Assembly (NCBI RefSeq): GCF_002283365.1
Contig: NZ_MQWD01000001.1
Span: 807,694 to 871,693 of the forward strand
Length of the DNA stretch: 64,000 nt
Origin: Rubrivirga marina
GTDB taxonomy: Bacteria > Bacteroidota > Rhodothermia > Rhodothermales > Rubricoccaceae
Direction of reading: 5' to 3'
The position numbers and the translations under genes were made by a program. Numbering within the stretch: the stretch's first letter is position 1; every line of letters starts with the position of its first letter. Below are positions 48,376 through 57,348 of this stretch, one piece after another. Under the pieces are notes generated by a model. The model saw only the letters and a program-made list of their open reading frames with translations. It had not been told where the DNA came from and searched no databases.

Positions 48376-49695
48376 ATGACTGCCCTCCAGGACACCGACC
48401 CCGCCGTCTTCGACATCGTCCGCCGTGAGGTCGAGCGCCAGAACGACGGCCTCGAACTCATCGCCTCCGAGAACTTCGTGAGCCCCGCCGTGCTCCAGGC
48501 GATGGGCAGCCCGCTCACGAACAAATACGCCGAGGGCCTCCCCGGCAAGCGCTACTACGGCGGCTGCGAAGTCGTCGACGAGGTCGAGACGCTCGCCATC
48601 GAGCGGGCCAAGGAGCTGTTCGATGCCGACTGGGTGAACGTCCAGCCGCACTCGGGCGCGACGGCCAACAGCGCGGTCTACCTCGCCTTCATGGAGCCCG
48701 GCGACCGGCTCCTCGGGCTCGACCTCGCCCACGGCGGCCACCTCACACACGGGAGCCCGGTCAACTTCTCGGGCAAGCTCTATGAGCCCCACTTCTACGG
48801 CGTCGACACCGAGGGCGAGATGGCCGGGCGGATCGACCTCGACAAGGTCCTGGAGAAGGCGCGTGAGGTGAGGCCCCGGATGCTGTCGGTCGGCGCCAGC
48901 GCCTACAGCCGGGACTTCGACTACGCCACGATGCGCGAGATCGCCGACGAGGTCGGCGCGGTCCTCTGGGTCGACATGGCCCACACGGCGGGGCTCATCG
49001 CGGCGGAACTACTGAACGACCCGCTTCCGTACGCCCACGTCGTCACGACGACGACGCACAAGACGCTCCGCGGGCCGCGCGGCGGGATGATCCTCGTCGG
49101 GCCGAACGGCCCCTCCCCTACCGGCGAGACGCTCCGGAACGGGAATCCCAAGACGACCGGGCAGGTCCTCGACTCGGCCATGTTCCCCGGCACCATCGGC
49201 GGGCCGCTGATGCACGTCATCGCGGCGAAGGCCGTCGCGTTCGGCGAGGCGTTGCGGCCGGAGTTTGCGACCTATCAACAGCGGACGATCGAGAACGCGA
49301 CCGCGATGGCCGAGGCCTTCGTCGAGAAGGGCTACGCCGTCGTTTCGGGCGGCACGGACAACCACCTCGCCCTCGTCGACCTCCGCTCGAAGGAGTGCAC
49401 CGGCAAGGAGGCCGAGGCCTGGCTCGGCGAAGCGGCGATCACGGTCAACAAGAACATGGTGCCGGGCGACCCCGAGAGCCCGTTCGTGACGAGTGGCATC
49501 CGCGTCGGCTCGCCGGCGATGACCACGCGCGGGTTCGGCCCGGACGAGTTCCGCCGCGTCGTGGCCCTCACCGACCGCGTGATCGAGAGCCGCGGGGCCG
49601 ACGCCGAGGCCGTCCGCGTTGAGGTCCGCGCCCTCTGCGACGCGTTCCCGCTCTACGACGTCGACTCGCTGGGCGCCGAGCCCGTCGCGGCATAG
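48376..49695 (+). CDS. glyA: serine hydroxymethyltransferase
   Basis: GlyA converts serine and tetrahydrofolate to glycine and 5,10-methylene-THF. The 439-aa PLP enzyme shows the N-terminal [16 protein letters not shown], the tyrosine motif [15 protein letters not shown] and the PLP lysine in [14 protein letters not shown] (Lys229). The length and all key residues are standard. Relative to many GlyA proteins it has a somewhat longer region around 250-280 ([19 protein letters not shown]). It is followed at once by an unusually long hairpin. Confidence 0.96.
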   Translation: MTALQDTDPAVFDIVRREVERQNDGLELIASENFVSPAVLQAMGSPLTNKYAEGLPGKRYYGGCEVVDEVETLAIERAKELFDADWVNVQPHSGATANSAVYLAFMEPGDRLLGLDLAHGGHLTHGSPVNFSGKLYEPHFYGVDTEGEMAGRIDLDKVLEKAREVRPRMLSVGASAYSRDFDYATMREIADEVGAVLWVDMAHTAGLIAAELLNDPLPYAHVVTTTTHKTLRGPRGGMILVGPNGPSPTGETLRNGNPKTTGQVLDSAMFPGTIGGPLMHVIAAKAVAFGEALRPEFATYQQRTIENATAMAEAFVEKGYAVVSGGTDNHLALVDLRSKECTGKEAEAWLGEAAITVNKNMVPGDPESPFVTSGIRVGSPAMTTRGFGPDEFRRVVALTDRVIESRGADAEAVRVEVRALCDAFPLYDVDSLGAEPVAA

Positions 49696-49741
49696 TCCCC
49701 AGATCCCTCCACCTCGGGTCCGAGGTGGAGGGATCTGGGGA
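49696..49741. terminator. 21-bp perfect hairpin after glyA
   Basis: The first base after the glyA stop begins a perfect 21-bp inverted repeat (49696-49716/49721-49741) with a 4-nt loop. AAAA lies at its right foot rather than a T-run. It contains the CCTCGG/CCGAGG core seen in other gaps. The rest of the gap to 49957 holds a possible TACGTTCT promoter element (49812-49819). Confidence 0.75.
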
Positions 49742-49957
49742 AAACCCGCATCACGGCGGGTCGTTCTTTCGCCCGGCGCTCACGGAGCCGGCACGCGACC
49801 GCACGGCCCACTACGTTCTTGCGGCGCTGGGGCCCGGGAGATCCCGCAACTCCGGCGCTTGTCCGCCCGTCCCGCTCCGCGGCACGCCGCTTGCCGGCCG
49901 CCGCTCCGTATGTTGCCGCTCTCCGCGACGCGTCCGTCGCGGCCCGCCGTCGCCCCC

Positions 49958-50566
49958 ATGCCGAACGATTACAGCACCGTCCCCGAGTCGGCCCTGGCGA
50001 AGCTGGGGCACACGCTCTACCAGCGGGCGCTGGTCCGGCGTGAGGACGAGGCCATCACCGACCCGCGCGGCCAACCGATCGGCTGGCTCCTCGACACGCG
50101 GACCCCGATGCTCGACGGCGACGTGTTCCAGGAGGCCGGCACGGTCCTCGCTGAGCGGCTCCGCGCGCGCGGGATCGACCAGGTGGCCGGGTTCGGCTAC
50201 GGCGCGTTCCCGCTCGTGACGGCCGTCCTCCCGCACGGGACGCCGGAGCGGCCGTTCCGCGGCGGGTTCATCCGCGAGCGGCGGAAGGCCTACGGGCGGC
50301 GCCGGCTCGTCGAGGGCCCGCTCGACCGGAGCCGGCCGGTCGCGCTCATGGACGACATCCTCAACAGCGGTCGGTCGGCGGCGCGCGCCGCAGCGCTGCT
50401 CCGCAGCGACGGGTTCGATGTGGCCGGCGTCGTGACGCTGTTCAACTTCACGTGGAGCGGCGGCCGGGCCCGCCTCGAGGCCGAGGGCCTTTGGGTCGAG
50501 TCGCTCCTCGAGCTCAACCTCCGCGAGAGCGCCCGCGCCGCGACGCCATCGGGAGATACCGCGTAA
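49958..50566 (+). CDS. phosphoribosyltransferase-family protein (PyrE-like)
   Basis: This 202-aa protein is of the type I phosphoribosyltransferase fold. The PRPP-binding loop is VALMDDILNSGRSAA, and the flexible-loop region RERRKAYGRRRLVEGPL precedes it. The layout is nearest to orotate phosphoribosyltransferase (PyrE). The N-terminal segment WLLDTRTPMLDG replaces the usual FxLxSG motif. The substrate base may therefore differ, and a non-pyrimidine role is possible. ATG 49958 gives the shortest full domain. Confidence 0.7.
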   Translation: MPNDYSTVPESALAKLGHTLYQRALVRREDEAITDPRGQPIGWLLDTRTPMLDGDVFQEAGTVLAERLRARGIDQVAGFGYGAFPLVTAVLPHGTPERPFRGGFIRERRKAYGRRRLVEGPLDRSRPVALMDDILNSGRSAARAAALLRSDGFDVAGVVTLFNFTWSGGRARLEAEGLWVESLLELNLRESARAATPSGDTA

Positions 50567-50695
50567 GGTGACGAGGGAGGAGGACGGGGTGAAGGGCGCG
50601 CGGCCCTGAAGCCTTTCGTGCGGCTCGTACGTTCCCGAGATCCGGGAGGCCGGCGCGGACGTCCCCTCACCCATCACACCTCACCTTTCATTCGC

Positions 50696-51745
50696 ATGGA
50701 CGTTTGGCGCTCGCGGTCGCAGAGGGCGGCGGCCTCGTCAGGCGATGGTTCGACGTCGCTCACCACAGGCCCCTCGGCCGACCCGGTCCGTCTCGACCAG
50801 ACCCCGCCGCCGGCCCCTCCCTCGGGCGGCGTCCCGGAGCACATGCGGCCGGCGCCCGGCGAGATGCCGTTCCTCGACCACCTCGAGGAGCTCCGCTGGC
50901 GGATCCTGAAGTCGCTCGGCGCCATCCTCCTGTGCGTCGGGCTGTGCCTCTTCTTTACGGAGTGGATCATGGACGGCCTCCTTCTCGGGCCGACGCGGGC
51001 GTCGTTCTTCATGTACGACGTGCTCCGCCTGGACGCCATTGACGTGGTGCTCCAGAACCGGACGGTGACGGGTCAGTTCTTCGCCTTCTTCGGGACCGTC
51101 ATCGCGGCCGGCGTGGTGATCGGGTCGCCGGTGGTGGTGTACCAGACGTGGAAGTTCATCGAGCCCGGCCTGTACCCGGACGAGCGGCAGGGCCTCCGGT
51201 TCGCGGCCGTGTTCGCGACGTTCTTCTTCGCGCTGGGGATCTCGTTCGGCTACCTCATCATCGCGCCGGTCGCGCTCCAGTTCTTCGCCCAGTTCCAGAT
51301 CTCGGACTCGATCGTCAACGAGTTCGACATCTCGAAGTACTTCTCGATGCTCATCACGTGGGCGTTCGGGGCCGGGATCGTGTTCGAGCTGCCGGTCGTG
51401 GTGACGATCCTCGCGAAGGTGGGCGTGCTGACCCAGGCCATGCTCAAGGCGAGCCGGCGCTACGCCATCGTGATCGTCCTCGTCATCTCGGCGTTCATCA
51501 CGCCGCCGGACCCGTGGAGCCAGTTCCTCATGGCGATCCCGCTCATGGGTCTGTTCGAGCTCTCGATTGGGCTGACGGGCATCGTCGAGCGGCGCCGCGC
51601 GCGCGACCTGGCGGCGGAGGAGCGCCGCGAGGCGAAAGAGCGCGAGAAGCGGGAGGCCGAGGCGGCCCGCGCCACGACCGAGGCGGCCTCGGTGGAGCCG
51701 TCGGCAGCGCCCGGGCCCGAGCCGGAGAGGCCGGAATCCGAGTAG
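50696..51745 (+). CDS. tatC: Sec-independent translocase subunit TatC
   Basis: TatC recognises twin-arginine signal peptides of folded proteins at the inner membrane. The 349-aa protein has a proline-rich cytoplasmic N-terminal extension of about 60 residues, then the conserved MPFLDHLEELRWRI. Six membrane helices follow, and the FxxPGL-type motif is FIEPGLYPDE. The first periplasmic loop is long (about 30 residues, ASFFMYDVLRLDAIDVVLQN). A charged, alanine/glutamate-rich cytoplasmic tail of about 60 residues follows TM6. No tatA gene adjoins it. It would serve the Tat-type signal of the DUF1501 protein at 58.4-60 kb. Confidence 0.94.
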   Translation: MDVWRSRSQRAAASSGDGSTSLTTGPSADPVRLDQTPPPAPPSGGVPEHMRPAPGEMPFLDHLEELRWRILKSLGAILLCVGLCLFFTEWIMDGLLLGPTRASFFMYDVLRLDAIDVVLQNRTVTGQFFAFFGTVIAAGVVIGSPVVVYQTWKFIEPGLYPDERQGLRFAAVFATFFFALGISFGYLIIAPVALQFFAQFQISDSIVNEFDISKYFSMLITWAFGAGIVFELPVVVTILAKVGVLTQAMLKASRRYAIVIVLVISAFITPPDPWSQFLMAIPLMGLFELSIGLTGIVERRRARDLAAEERREAKEREKREAEAARATTEAASVEPSAAPGPEPERPESE

Positions 51746-51813
51746 GGCGGGCGTCGGGACTTTCCGGCCTGCGCCGGGCGGGCGAAGATGGCGCCCTCCC
51801 TCCCGCCTCCGCC

Positions 51814-52218
51814 ATGCGCTCCGTCGTCCTCTCGCTCCTCGCTCTGACCCTCGCCGCGTGCGACACGGCCGGCCCGGTGGTCGACCGCGACGACGTGAAC
51901 CTCTACGAGCTGAACCACGACGCCGGCGCGCTCGTCGGCAACTGGGAGCTCGTGAGGACGACGAACTCGGGTCAGATGGGACCGCCGCAGACCGTCGCCG
52001 TCGGGAAAGGCGAGCGGACGTCGTACGCGTTCGCTGCCGACGGTACGGTCGACATCGTCCGTCCTGGGCGCGCTACCGAGTCGACGACGTGGGTCGTGGA
52101 GCCGCCGAGCCACTTGCGGATCGGCTCACTCGGGATGTCCTTCGGGATCGACGGCGACCGGCTCTACCTCGACCGCCGGCCGATGGACGGGTCGTTGCTG
52201 GAGTTCGCGCGGCGGTAG
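51814..52218 (+). CDS. lipocalin-like small lipoprotein
   Basis: This 134-aa lipoprotein (lipobox LAAC, Cys16) has the body LVGNWELVRTTNSG and later LYLDRRP. This is the pattern of the lipocalin-like/DUF4488 proteins of Bacteroidota, which are short beta-barrels around GxW. The ligand is unknown. It follows tatC by 68 bp. Confidence 0.65.
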   Translation: MRSVVLSLLALTLAACDTAGPVVDRDDVNLYELNHDAGALVGNWELVRTTNSGQMGPPQTVAVGKGERTSYAFAADGTVDIVRPGRATESTTWVVEPPSHLRIGSLGMSFGIDGDRLYLDRRPMDGSLLEFARR

Positions 52219-52228
52219 CGCGAGTCGT

Positions 52229-52250
52229 CCCGCCTCGACGCCGAGGCGGG
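52229..52250. terminator. hairpin after the lipocalin-like gene
   Basis: A perfect 9-bp inverted repeat (52229-52237/52242-52250) with a 4-nt loop includes a CCGAGGCGGGC copy. It lies 11 nt past the stop. Confidence 0.6.
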
Positions 52251-52313
52251 CAGGGCGGAAGGCGCGAAGGGGCGGGGCGCGGCGTTAGCCTGTCGCTCCA
52301 TTTCGTTCGCCCC

Positions 52314-53945
52314 ATGCGCCGCTTCGTCCTCGCCGTTCTCGTCGCCTTGCCAGTCGCGGCGCCCGCCGTCGCCCAGACCGGCGTCGACTTTTTCGCCATC
52401 CGCAAGAGCTTCGGGCTCTACGGCGCCGTCTACGAGACGCTCGCCGGCGAGTACGTCGACGCCATCGACTCGGAGGCGCTGATGCGGAGCGGGATCGGGG
52501 CGATGACGGGCTCGCTCGACCCGTACACGGTGTACTACGACGAGGCGACGGCCGCCGCCAGCCGGCTCCAGCAGGGCGGCGACGTGGGTGGCGTCGGCGT
52601 GGTCGTGGCCGAGCGCGGCGGGCGGCTCGTGGTCGTCAGCGTCCTCGACGGCTCCGACGCCGAGCGGCAGGGGCTCCGGCCGGGCGACGCCGTCGTGACG
52701 CTGGCGGGGCAACCGGCCGAGGAGCTCTCGGCGCAGCGCGCGAACACGTTGCTGCGCGGCGAGCCGGGGTCGAGCGTCCCCGTCGAGGTCGCGCGGGAGG
52801 GCGAGCCCGACCCGCTCCGGTTCGTCCTCGTCCGCGCCGGCGAGCAGGAGAGCGAGGTGACGTACTCGGGCTACCTCGGCGACCCCGCCGACGGCGTCGG
52901 GTACGTCCGCCTCGGGCGGTTCATGCAGGACGCCGCGGGGCAGGTGGCCCGCGCCGTCGAGGCGCTGAAGGCCGAGGGCGAGCTCCGAGCGCTCTTGCTC
53001 GACCTCCGCGGCAACCCGGGCGGTCTGTTGGACCAGGCCGTCGCCCTCAGCGGCCAGTTCCTTCCGCAGGGGAGCCTCGTGACCGAGACGCGTGGCCGGG
53101 CGGCCGGCACCGACCAGAGCTACCGGACGCAGGAGGCGCCGACCCTGCCCGACCTCCCCGTCGCCGTCCTCGTCGATGGGACCAGCGCGTCGGCGAGCGA
53201 GATCGTGTCAGGCGCGCTGCAGGACCACGACCGCGGCGTGGTGGTGGGCGAGACGACGTACGGGAAGGGGCTCGTCCAGGTCATCCGCCCGATGCCGTAC
53301 GGGACGGCGCTCAAGCTGACCGTCAGCCGCTACACGACGCCGTCGGGCCGCGAGATCCAGCGCCTGGCCTACGCCCAGGGCCGGGAGGCGACGGAGGTCG
53401 GCGCGGGCGAGCGGACGTTCGAGACGACCGGCGGGCGGACGGTCCGCAGCGGCGTCGGGATCGAGCCGGACGTGGCGGTCACGGTCGGCGAGGAGAGCGA
53501 GCTCGAGCAGGCGCTCGTCCGGTCGGCCGCGTTCCTCCGCTTCGCCAACCGATTCGCGTCCGAGACACCCGACCTCCCGGAGGGCTTCCGTGTCGACGAG
53601 ACGCTCCTCGGCCGCTTCCGCCAGTTCGTCGAGGCCGAGGGTCTCGAGTATCGGACCGACGCCGAGCGGACCGCCGACGCCCTCGCGGACGAACTCGACG
53701 AGGCGGGCTATGAGGGCGCGGAGGGCGCGCTCGACGAGCTCCGCCAGGCCGTCGCGCGCGAGAAGGCGCAGGACTTCGAGCGCCACGCCGACCGGCTCCG
53801 GGCGCACCTCCGCCAGGAGATCCTGTCGCGCTACGTCGGCCAGGAGGCGCAGACGGTCGACGCGCTCTCCGAGGACCCCGTCGCGGCCGAGGCTCGGCGC
53901 ATCGTCCTCGACCCGTCCGAGTACGGGCGGATTCTCGGGCGATGA
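52314..53945 (+). CDS. S41-family carboxy-terminal processing peptidase
   Basis: This 543-aa periplasmic serine protease of the Ctp/Prc family has a signal peptide (MRRFVLAVLVALPVAAPAVAQ). A PDZ domain (about 85-160, GGVGVVVAERGGRLVVVSVL) precedes the S41 core. The nucleophile region is DGTSASASEIVSGAL (about 288-302) and the general base lysine is in GETTYGKG (Lys318). The region after about 400 is long, helical and rich in glutamate and arginine. It may process or degrade envelope proteins. Confidence 0.93.
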   Translation: MRRFVLAVLVALPVAAPAVAQTGVDFFAIRKSFGLYGAVYETLAGEYVDAIDSEALMRSGIGAMTGSLDPYTVYYDEATAAASRLQQGGDVGGVGVVVAERGGRLVVVSVLDGSDAERQGLRPGDAVVTLAGQPAEELSAQRANTLLRGEPGSSVPVEVAREGEPDPLRFVLVRAGEQESEVTYSGYLGDPADGVGYVRLGRFMQDAAGQVARAVEALKAEGELRALLLDLRGNPGGLLDQAVALSGQFLPQGSLVTETRGRAAGTDQSYRTQEAPTLPDLPVAVLVDGTSASASEIVSGALQDHDRGVVVGETTYGKGLVQVIRPMPYGTALKLTVSRYTTPSGREIQRLAYAQGREATEVGAGERTFETTGGRTVRSGVGIEPDVAVTVGEESELEQALVRSAAFLRFANRFASETPDLPEGFRVDETLLGRFRQFVEAEGLEYRTDAERTADALADELDEAGYEGAEGALDELRQAVAREKAQDFERHADRLRAHLRQEILSRYVGQEAQTVDALSEDPVAAEARRIVLDPSEYGRILGR

Positions 53946-54078
53946 AGCTCGGTTTGTCGTTCGGGAACGCGACGATCGTCTCTTCACGTCCCTCATCCCC
54001 ATGCGGTAGTGGCTCGGCGGGATCGGACCGCCACGCGCCCGGCCGCGTAGGCGCGGCTCCCCCTCCCCCGCCCGGCCG

Positions 54079-54891
54079 ATGCTTCTGATCCTCCTCGTCG
54101 CCGGCGCGCTCGGCGGGTTCGTGGCCGGGCTGGTGGGCGTGGGTGGTGGCGTCATCTTCGGGCCGGTCCTCTTCTTTGCGTTCCAGGCGGCCGGGATCGA
54201 GGACCCGATCCTGACGCCGCTGACGCTCGGGTCGAGCCTCCTCTGCACGTTCGCCGCCAGCGCCTCGGGCACGGTCGCGCAGCGAAAGGCCGGCGCCATC
54301 GACCAGCGGACGGCGCTCGTGGCGGGAGGTGTCGCGGCCGTCGCCGTCGTGCTCGTCGGGCGGTTCGTGACGACGCAGCCGTGGTTCGACAAGGAAATGT
54401 TTCAGCTCATCCTGGGCGTGTTGCTCGTGGTGGTGGTGGTGCGGATGGTGGTCAAGAAGGACCGCGTCGACACGCTCTCCACCGAAGGGGCGGAGCGGAG
54501 CCTCGGGCGGCTGGCCGTGACCGGGCTCGGGGCCGGGACGATCGCGTCGCTGGCCGGCGTCGGCGGCGGCGTGGTGATGGTGCCGGCGTTCAGTGGGCTC
54601 GTGCGGCTCCCGACGAAAGTGGCCGCGGGAAGCTCCACGGCCGCCATCACGATCATCACGGCCGTCGGCGTGGCGACGTACGCCGAGCTCGGATGGGGCG
54701 AGCCGGTGCCGAACGGCGCGCTGGGCTACGTCGACTGGCGGAGCGCGGCGTTGCTGGCCGTGCCGGCCATCGTGACGGCCCGCCTCGGCGTGGCGACGGC
54801 CCACCGGATCGACGTCCGTGCGGTCCAGCTCAGCTTCGCCGCGTTCGCGGCCCTCGTCGCCGCGCGGCTCCTCTGGAACGCGTTGGCCTGA
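54079..54891 (+). CDS. second TauE/SafE-family permease
   Basis: This 270-aa membrane protein of the TauE/SafE family has about eight helices in two related halves. They are marked by LVGVGGGVIFGPVLFF and SLAGVGGGVVMVPAFSGL. It is longer than and clearly different from the 254-aa paralogue at 28.8 kb, which is coupled to an Nramp-like gene. The substrate is unknown, probably a small sulfur-containing or other organic anion. Confidence 0.87.
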   Translation: MLLILLVAGALGGFVAGLVGVGGGVIFGPVLFFAFQAAGIEDPILTPLTLGSSLLCTFAASASGTVAQRKAGAIDQRTALVAGGVAAVAVVLVGRFVTTQPWFDKEMFQLILGVLLVVVVVRMVVKKDRVDTLSTEGAERSLGRLAVTGLGAGTIASLAGVGGGVVMVPAFSGLVRLPTKVAAGSSTAAITIITAVGVATYAELGWGEPVPNGALGYVDWRSAALLAVPAIVTARLGVATAHRIDVRAVQLSFAAFAALVAARLLWNALA

Positions 54892-54925
54892 GGGGGGTCT
54901 ACCGGCGATCCTACCACCCGCTGCC

Positions 54926-55162
54926 ATGCGCGCACTCCTCCTCCTCGCTGCGCTGGCATTCGTCGCCTGCGCGCCCGACGACGAATCCGACGACGTCACG
55001 GTCGACGGCGTCGACCCCGCCGAGTCCGACGCCGACCTCGCCCCCGACCCGACGCTCCAGCCGGGCAACCCCGGTCTCGCCCCGGAGGCCGACGTGACGC
55101 CGGAGCCGGGCCTCGCGCCCGACCCGACCGTCCAGCCCGGTTCGACGGGCACGCCCGAATGA
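54926..55162 (+). CDS. acidic proline-rich small lipoprotein
   Basis: This 78-aa protein has a lipoprotein signal (lipobox FVAC, Cys15) and a low-complexity body of Asp/Glu/Pro. It contains two near copies of LAPDPTLQPGNPGLAPE and LAPDPTVQPG. No family is recognised. Such short acidic lipoproteins are common in this phylum. It could be a surface linker. Confidence 0.55.
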   Translation: MRALLLLAALAFVACAPDDESDDVTVDGVDPAESDADLAPDPTLQPGNPGLAPEADVTPEPGLAPDPTVQPGSTGTPE

Positions 55163-55165
55163 GGA

Positions 55166-55195
55166 GCGCCCCGCCGGCCGGAGCCAGCGGGGCGC
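55166..55195. terminator. hairpin between convergent lipoprotein and dodecin genes
   Basis: A perfect 9-bp inverted repeat GCGCCCCGC/GCGGGGCGC (55166-55174/55187-55195) with a 12-nt loop lies just after the lipoprotein stop. A CCGAGGCGGGC copy follows at 55200-55210. Confidence 0.55.
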
Positions 55196-55217
55196 GACGC
55201 CGAGGCGGGCGGAGCCG

Positions 55218-55436
55218 CTAGCTCATGTCGCCTTTGTTCTGGACGACGAACGTCACCTTGCAGTGGACGCGGAACTTGCCGGCCTCGTCCTCGCCGGGCT
55301 CGTAGATGAAGTCCTGGACGTAGACGCTCTGCACGCCGCGGACCGTCTGCGAGACTTCGCTGTACGCCTGGCGAACGGCGTCGTCGAAGCTGTTGTCGGA
55401 GACGGCGGAGACCTCGATGATCTTTGCGATGGCCAT
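55218..55436 (-). CDS. dodecin-family protein
   Basis: This 72-aa protein has the dodecin fold, in which a dodecamer usually stores flavins. Markers are the N-terminal KIIEVSAVSDNSFDDAVRQA and the last strand KVTFVV. The position of the flavin-stacking tryptophan (xxWFEV in flavin dodecins) is VYVQDF here. The protein may therefore bind another ligand or ion, like the calcium-type dodecins. Its ATG overlaps that of the divergent methyltransferase in the palindrome CCATGG. Confidence 0.85.
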   Translation of the reverse strand: MAIAKIIEVSAVSDNSFDDAVRQAYSEVSQTVRGVQSVYVQDFIYEPGEDEAGKFRVHCKVTFVVQNKGDMS

Positions 55437-56127
55437 GGAAGGGAGGGTTGGTGAGAAGGGGAGCGCTCCAACGCCATCGGCGGGGGGAGAGGTCCGTCAC
55501 GGGCTCTGGCCGCGCCTCTTCGCGTGGATGCTCGCGAACGGCGACGACGCACAGCACCGGCTCTATGGCCACCGAAAGCGAGCGCTGTTCGCAGAGATCG
55601 ACGGGCGCGGTGGGCACCCACCCACCGTCGTCGAGATCGGTGCCGGGACGGGGCTCAACGCGCGCTACCTCCTGCCTGGCGCGGCGTGGATCGTGGTCGA
55701 GCCGAACGTCCACTTTCACGACCACATCCGCGCGGAGGCCGAGGCACACGGGCTCGACCTCGACCTCCGCGTCGGCACGTCCGAAAACCTGCCCGTCGCC
55801 GACGGCGAGGCGGATGCCGTCGTCAGCACGCTCGTCCTCTGCTCCGTCGGCGACGTGCGCCGGTCGCTGGCGGAGGCGCGTCGTGCGCTTCGACCGGGCG
55901 GGCGGTTCATGTTCGTCGAGCACGTCGCGGCGCCAGCGGGCTCGTCGCTCCGGCGGGTCCAGCGGCTCCTCCGCCGCCCCTGGGGCTGGGTCGCCGACGG
56001 CTGCCGGCCCGATCAGGACACGGAGCTCCTCATCGAGGCCGCCGGGTTCTCCGACGTCTGGATCGAGCGGTTCGACGCCGACCTCGGCCTCGTGGCGCCG
56101 CACGTCGCCGGCGTCGCCACGCGCTGA
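55435..56127 (+). CDS. class I SAM-dependent methyltransferase
   Basis: This 230-aa methyltransferase of the Methyltransf_11 type resembles small phospholipid or thiol methyltransferases. The SAM motif is VVEIGAGTGLNARYL, and post-motif elements are VVEPN and RPGGRFMFVEH. The segment LWPRLFAWMLANGDD is part of the family N-terminus. Only ATG 55435 (or 55429) is available upstream of it, so the start overlaps the dodecin start. The substrate is unknown. Confidence 0.8.
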   Translation: MEGRVGEKGSAPTPSAGGEVRHGLWPRLFAWMLANGDDAQHRLYGHRKRALFAEIDGRGGHPPTVVEIGAGTGLNARYLLPGAAWIVVEPNVHFHDHIRAEAEAHGLDLDLRVGTSENLPVADGEADAVVSTLVLCSVGDVRRSLAEARRALRPGGRFMFVEHVAAPAGSSLRRVQRLLRRPWGWVADGCRPDQDTELLIEAAGFSDVWIERFDADLGLVAPHVAGVATR

Positions 56128-56206
56128 TCCGTCCTGACCCAGCCCGCCTCGGTGATCCGACGGGGCGCCCGAGGCCGGCGCCCTCGGCCGGTCGTCCGCT
56201 CCGGGA

Positions 56207-57211
56207 TCAGTCTCGCGGGAACCAGACGTACTCGCCGTCCTCGTCGACGTAGCCCGTCTGGCCGTCCACGACGACGGCCGCCAGCCCGCCGGCGAAGTCC
56301 TCGACCTCGTCGAACGACGGGTCCCGGACGAGCGAGCCGTCCGGGCGGACGAACGTCCACATTCCACCGATCTCGACGGCCGCGCGGCCGCCCTCGAACG
56401 GCCGCGCCGTGTCGAACTGCGGCCCGATCACGCGGTCGCCGTCGGCGTCGATGTACTCCCAGGCGTTCTCGGTGCGGACCGGCGCGCGGCCCTCGGCGAA
56501 GTCGCCGGCCGAGATGAACGTCTGGCTCCCGAGCGGGCGGCCGTCGTCCTCGTCGATGTAGAACCACCGCTGGCCCTGGCGCACGGCCGCGCGGCCCTCC
56601 GAAAAATCGCGCGCGGCGTCGTAGACGGGCTGGATCGCGACCTGCCCATTCTGATCGAGGAAGCCGACCTTCCCGTCGCGCTCGAACCGGGCGCGGCCGT
56701 CGTGGAGGTCGCCGAGCTCGCCGAACTGCGGCTCCACGACGACGGAGCCGGAGCGGTCGAGGAAGCCCCACTGCCAACCGGTCGTCTTGACGCGGGCGCG
56801 GCCCTCCGAGAAGTCGCGGGCGTCGTTGAGGTACGGGTTGAGGAGGAACCGGCCGTCGAGGTCGACGAACGCGAACTTGCCGTCGGTGCGGACGCGGGCG
56901 CGGCCGTCGCGCGGCGCCCACGCCTCGTCGGCGACCACGGAGAAGGCGACCTCGCCGGAGTCCTCGAAGTAGTCCCAGACGTTTTGGCCGTTCGTCCAGC
57001 GACGAGCGGGGGTGAGGCCTTCGGCGCCCGGGCGGACGGCGCTGTACTCCCCGAGGTCGACGACGACGCGGCCGCTCCGGTCGATGAGCACGCGCTCGCC
57101 GTTCTGGACGGCCGGATACAGCCCGGCGCTGGCGGACTCGCCGCCGCCGAAGGCGTCGCAGCCGGCGAGCGCTAGCAGCAGCAGTAGGAGGATCGGGAAT
57201 CGTCGGGTCAT
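56207..57211 (-). CDS. WG-repeat lipoprotein A
   Basis: This 334-aa lipoprotein (lipobox LAGC) is followed by a series of WG-like repeats of about 40-45 residues (GFLDRSGSVVVEPQF, GFLDQNGQVAIQPVY, YIDADGDRVIGPQF). WG repeats form beta-strand-rich surface domains. Its N-terminus shares CDAFGGG with paralogue B upstream, which points to duplication. It is the last gene of the DUF1800 operon. ATG 57211 preserves the lipobox. Confidence 0.87.
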   Translation of the reverse strand: MTRRFPILLLLLLALAGCDAFGGGESASAGLYPAVQNGERVLIDRSGRVVVDLGEYSAVRPGAEGLTPARRWTNGQNVWDYFEDSGEVAFSVVADEAWAPRDGRARVRTDGKFAFVDLDGRFLLNPYLNDARDFSEGRARVKTTGWQWGFLDRSGSVVVEPQFGELGDLHDGRARFERDGKVGFLDQNGQVAIQPVYDAARDFSEGRAAVRQGQRWFYIDEDDGRPLGSQTFISAGDFAEGRAPVRTENAWEYIDADGDRVIGPQFDTARPFEGGRAAVEIGGMWTFVRPDGSLVRDPSFDEVEDFAGGLAAVVVDGQTGYVDEDGEYVWFPRD

Positions 57212-57234
57212 GGGGACTATGAGGCTCGAGGCGA

Positions 57235-57333
57235 TGTCATCATGAGCCACATGAAGGATCTCGTCTGACTCGTCAGGTGCGTCCGTCGGAGGGCCGAGGC
57301 GAGCGACACGAGATCGCTCCGCTCAGGATGACA
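57235..57333. repeat. palindromic repeat in the gap between the two WG genes
   Basis: The 137-bp gap holds a nested inverted repeat. TGTCATCATGAG (57235-57246) faces CTCAGGATGACA (57322-57333) with one mismatch. Inside it, GATCTCGT (57257-57264) faces ACGAGATC (57308-57315) perfectly. Both arms resemble, from memory, a repeat widespread in several phyla of the type GTCATCCTGAG...AAGGATCT. It is the only such copy in the window. It may fold into a long RNA hairpin that separates the two lipoprotein genes. Confidence 0.65.
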
Positions 57334-57348
57334 TGGTGTGAGGATGTG

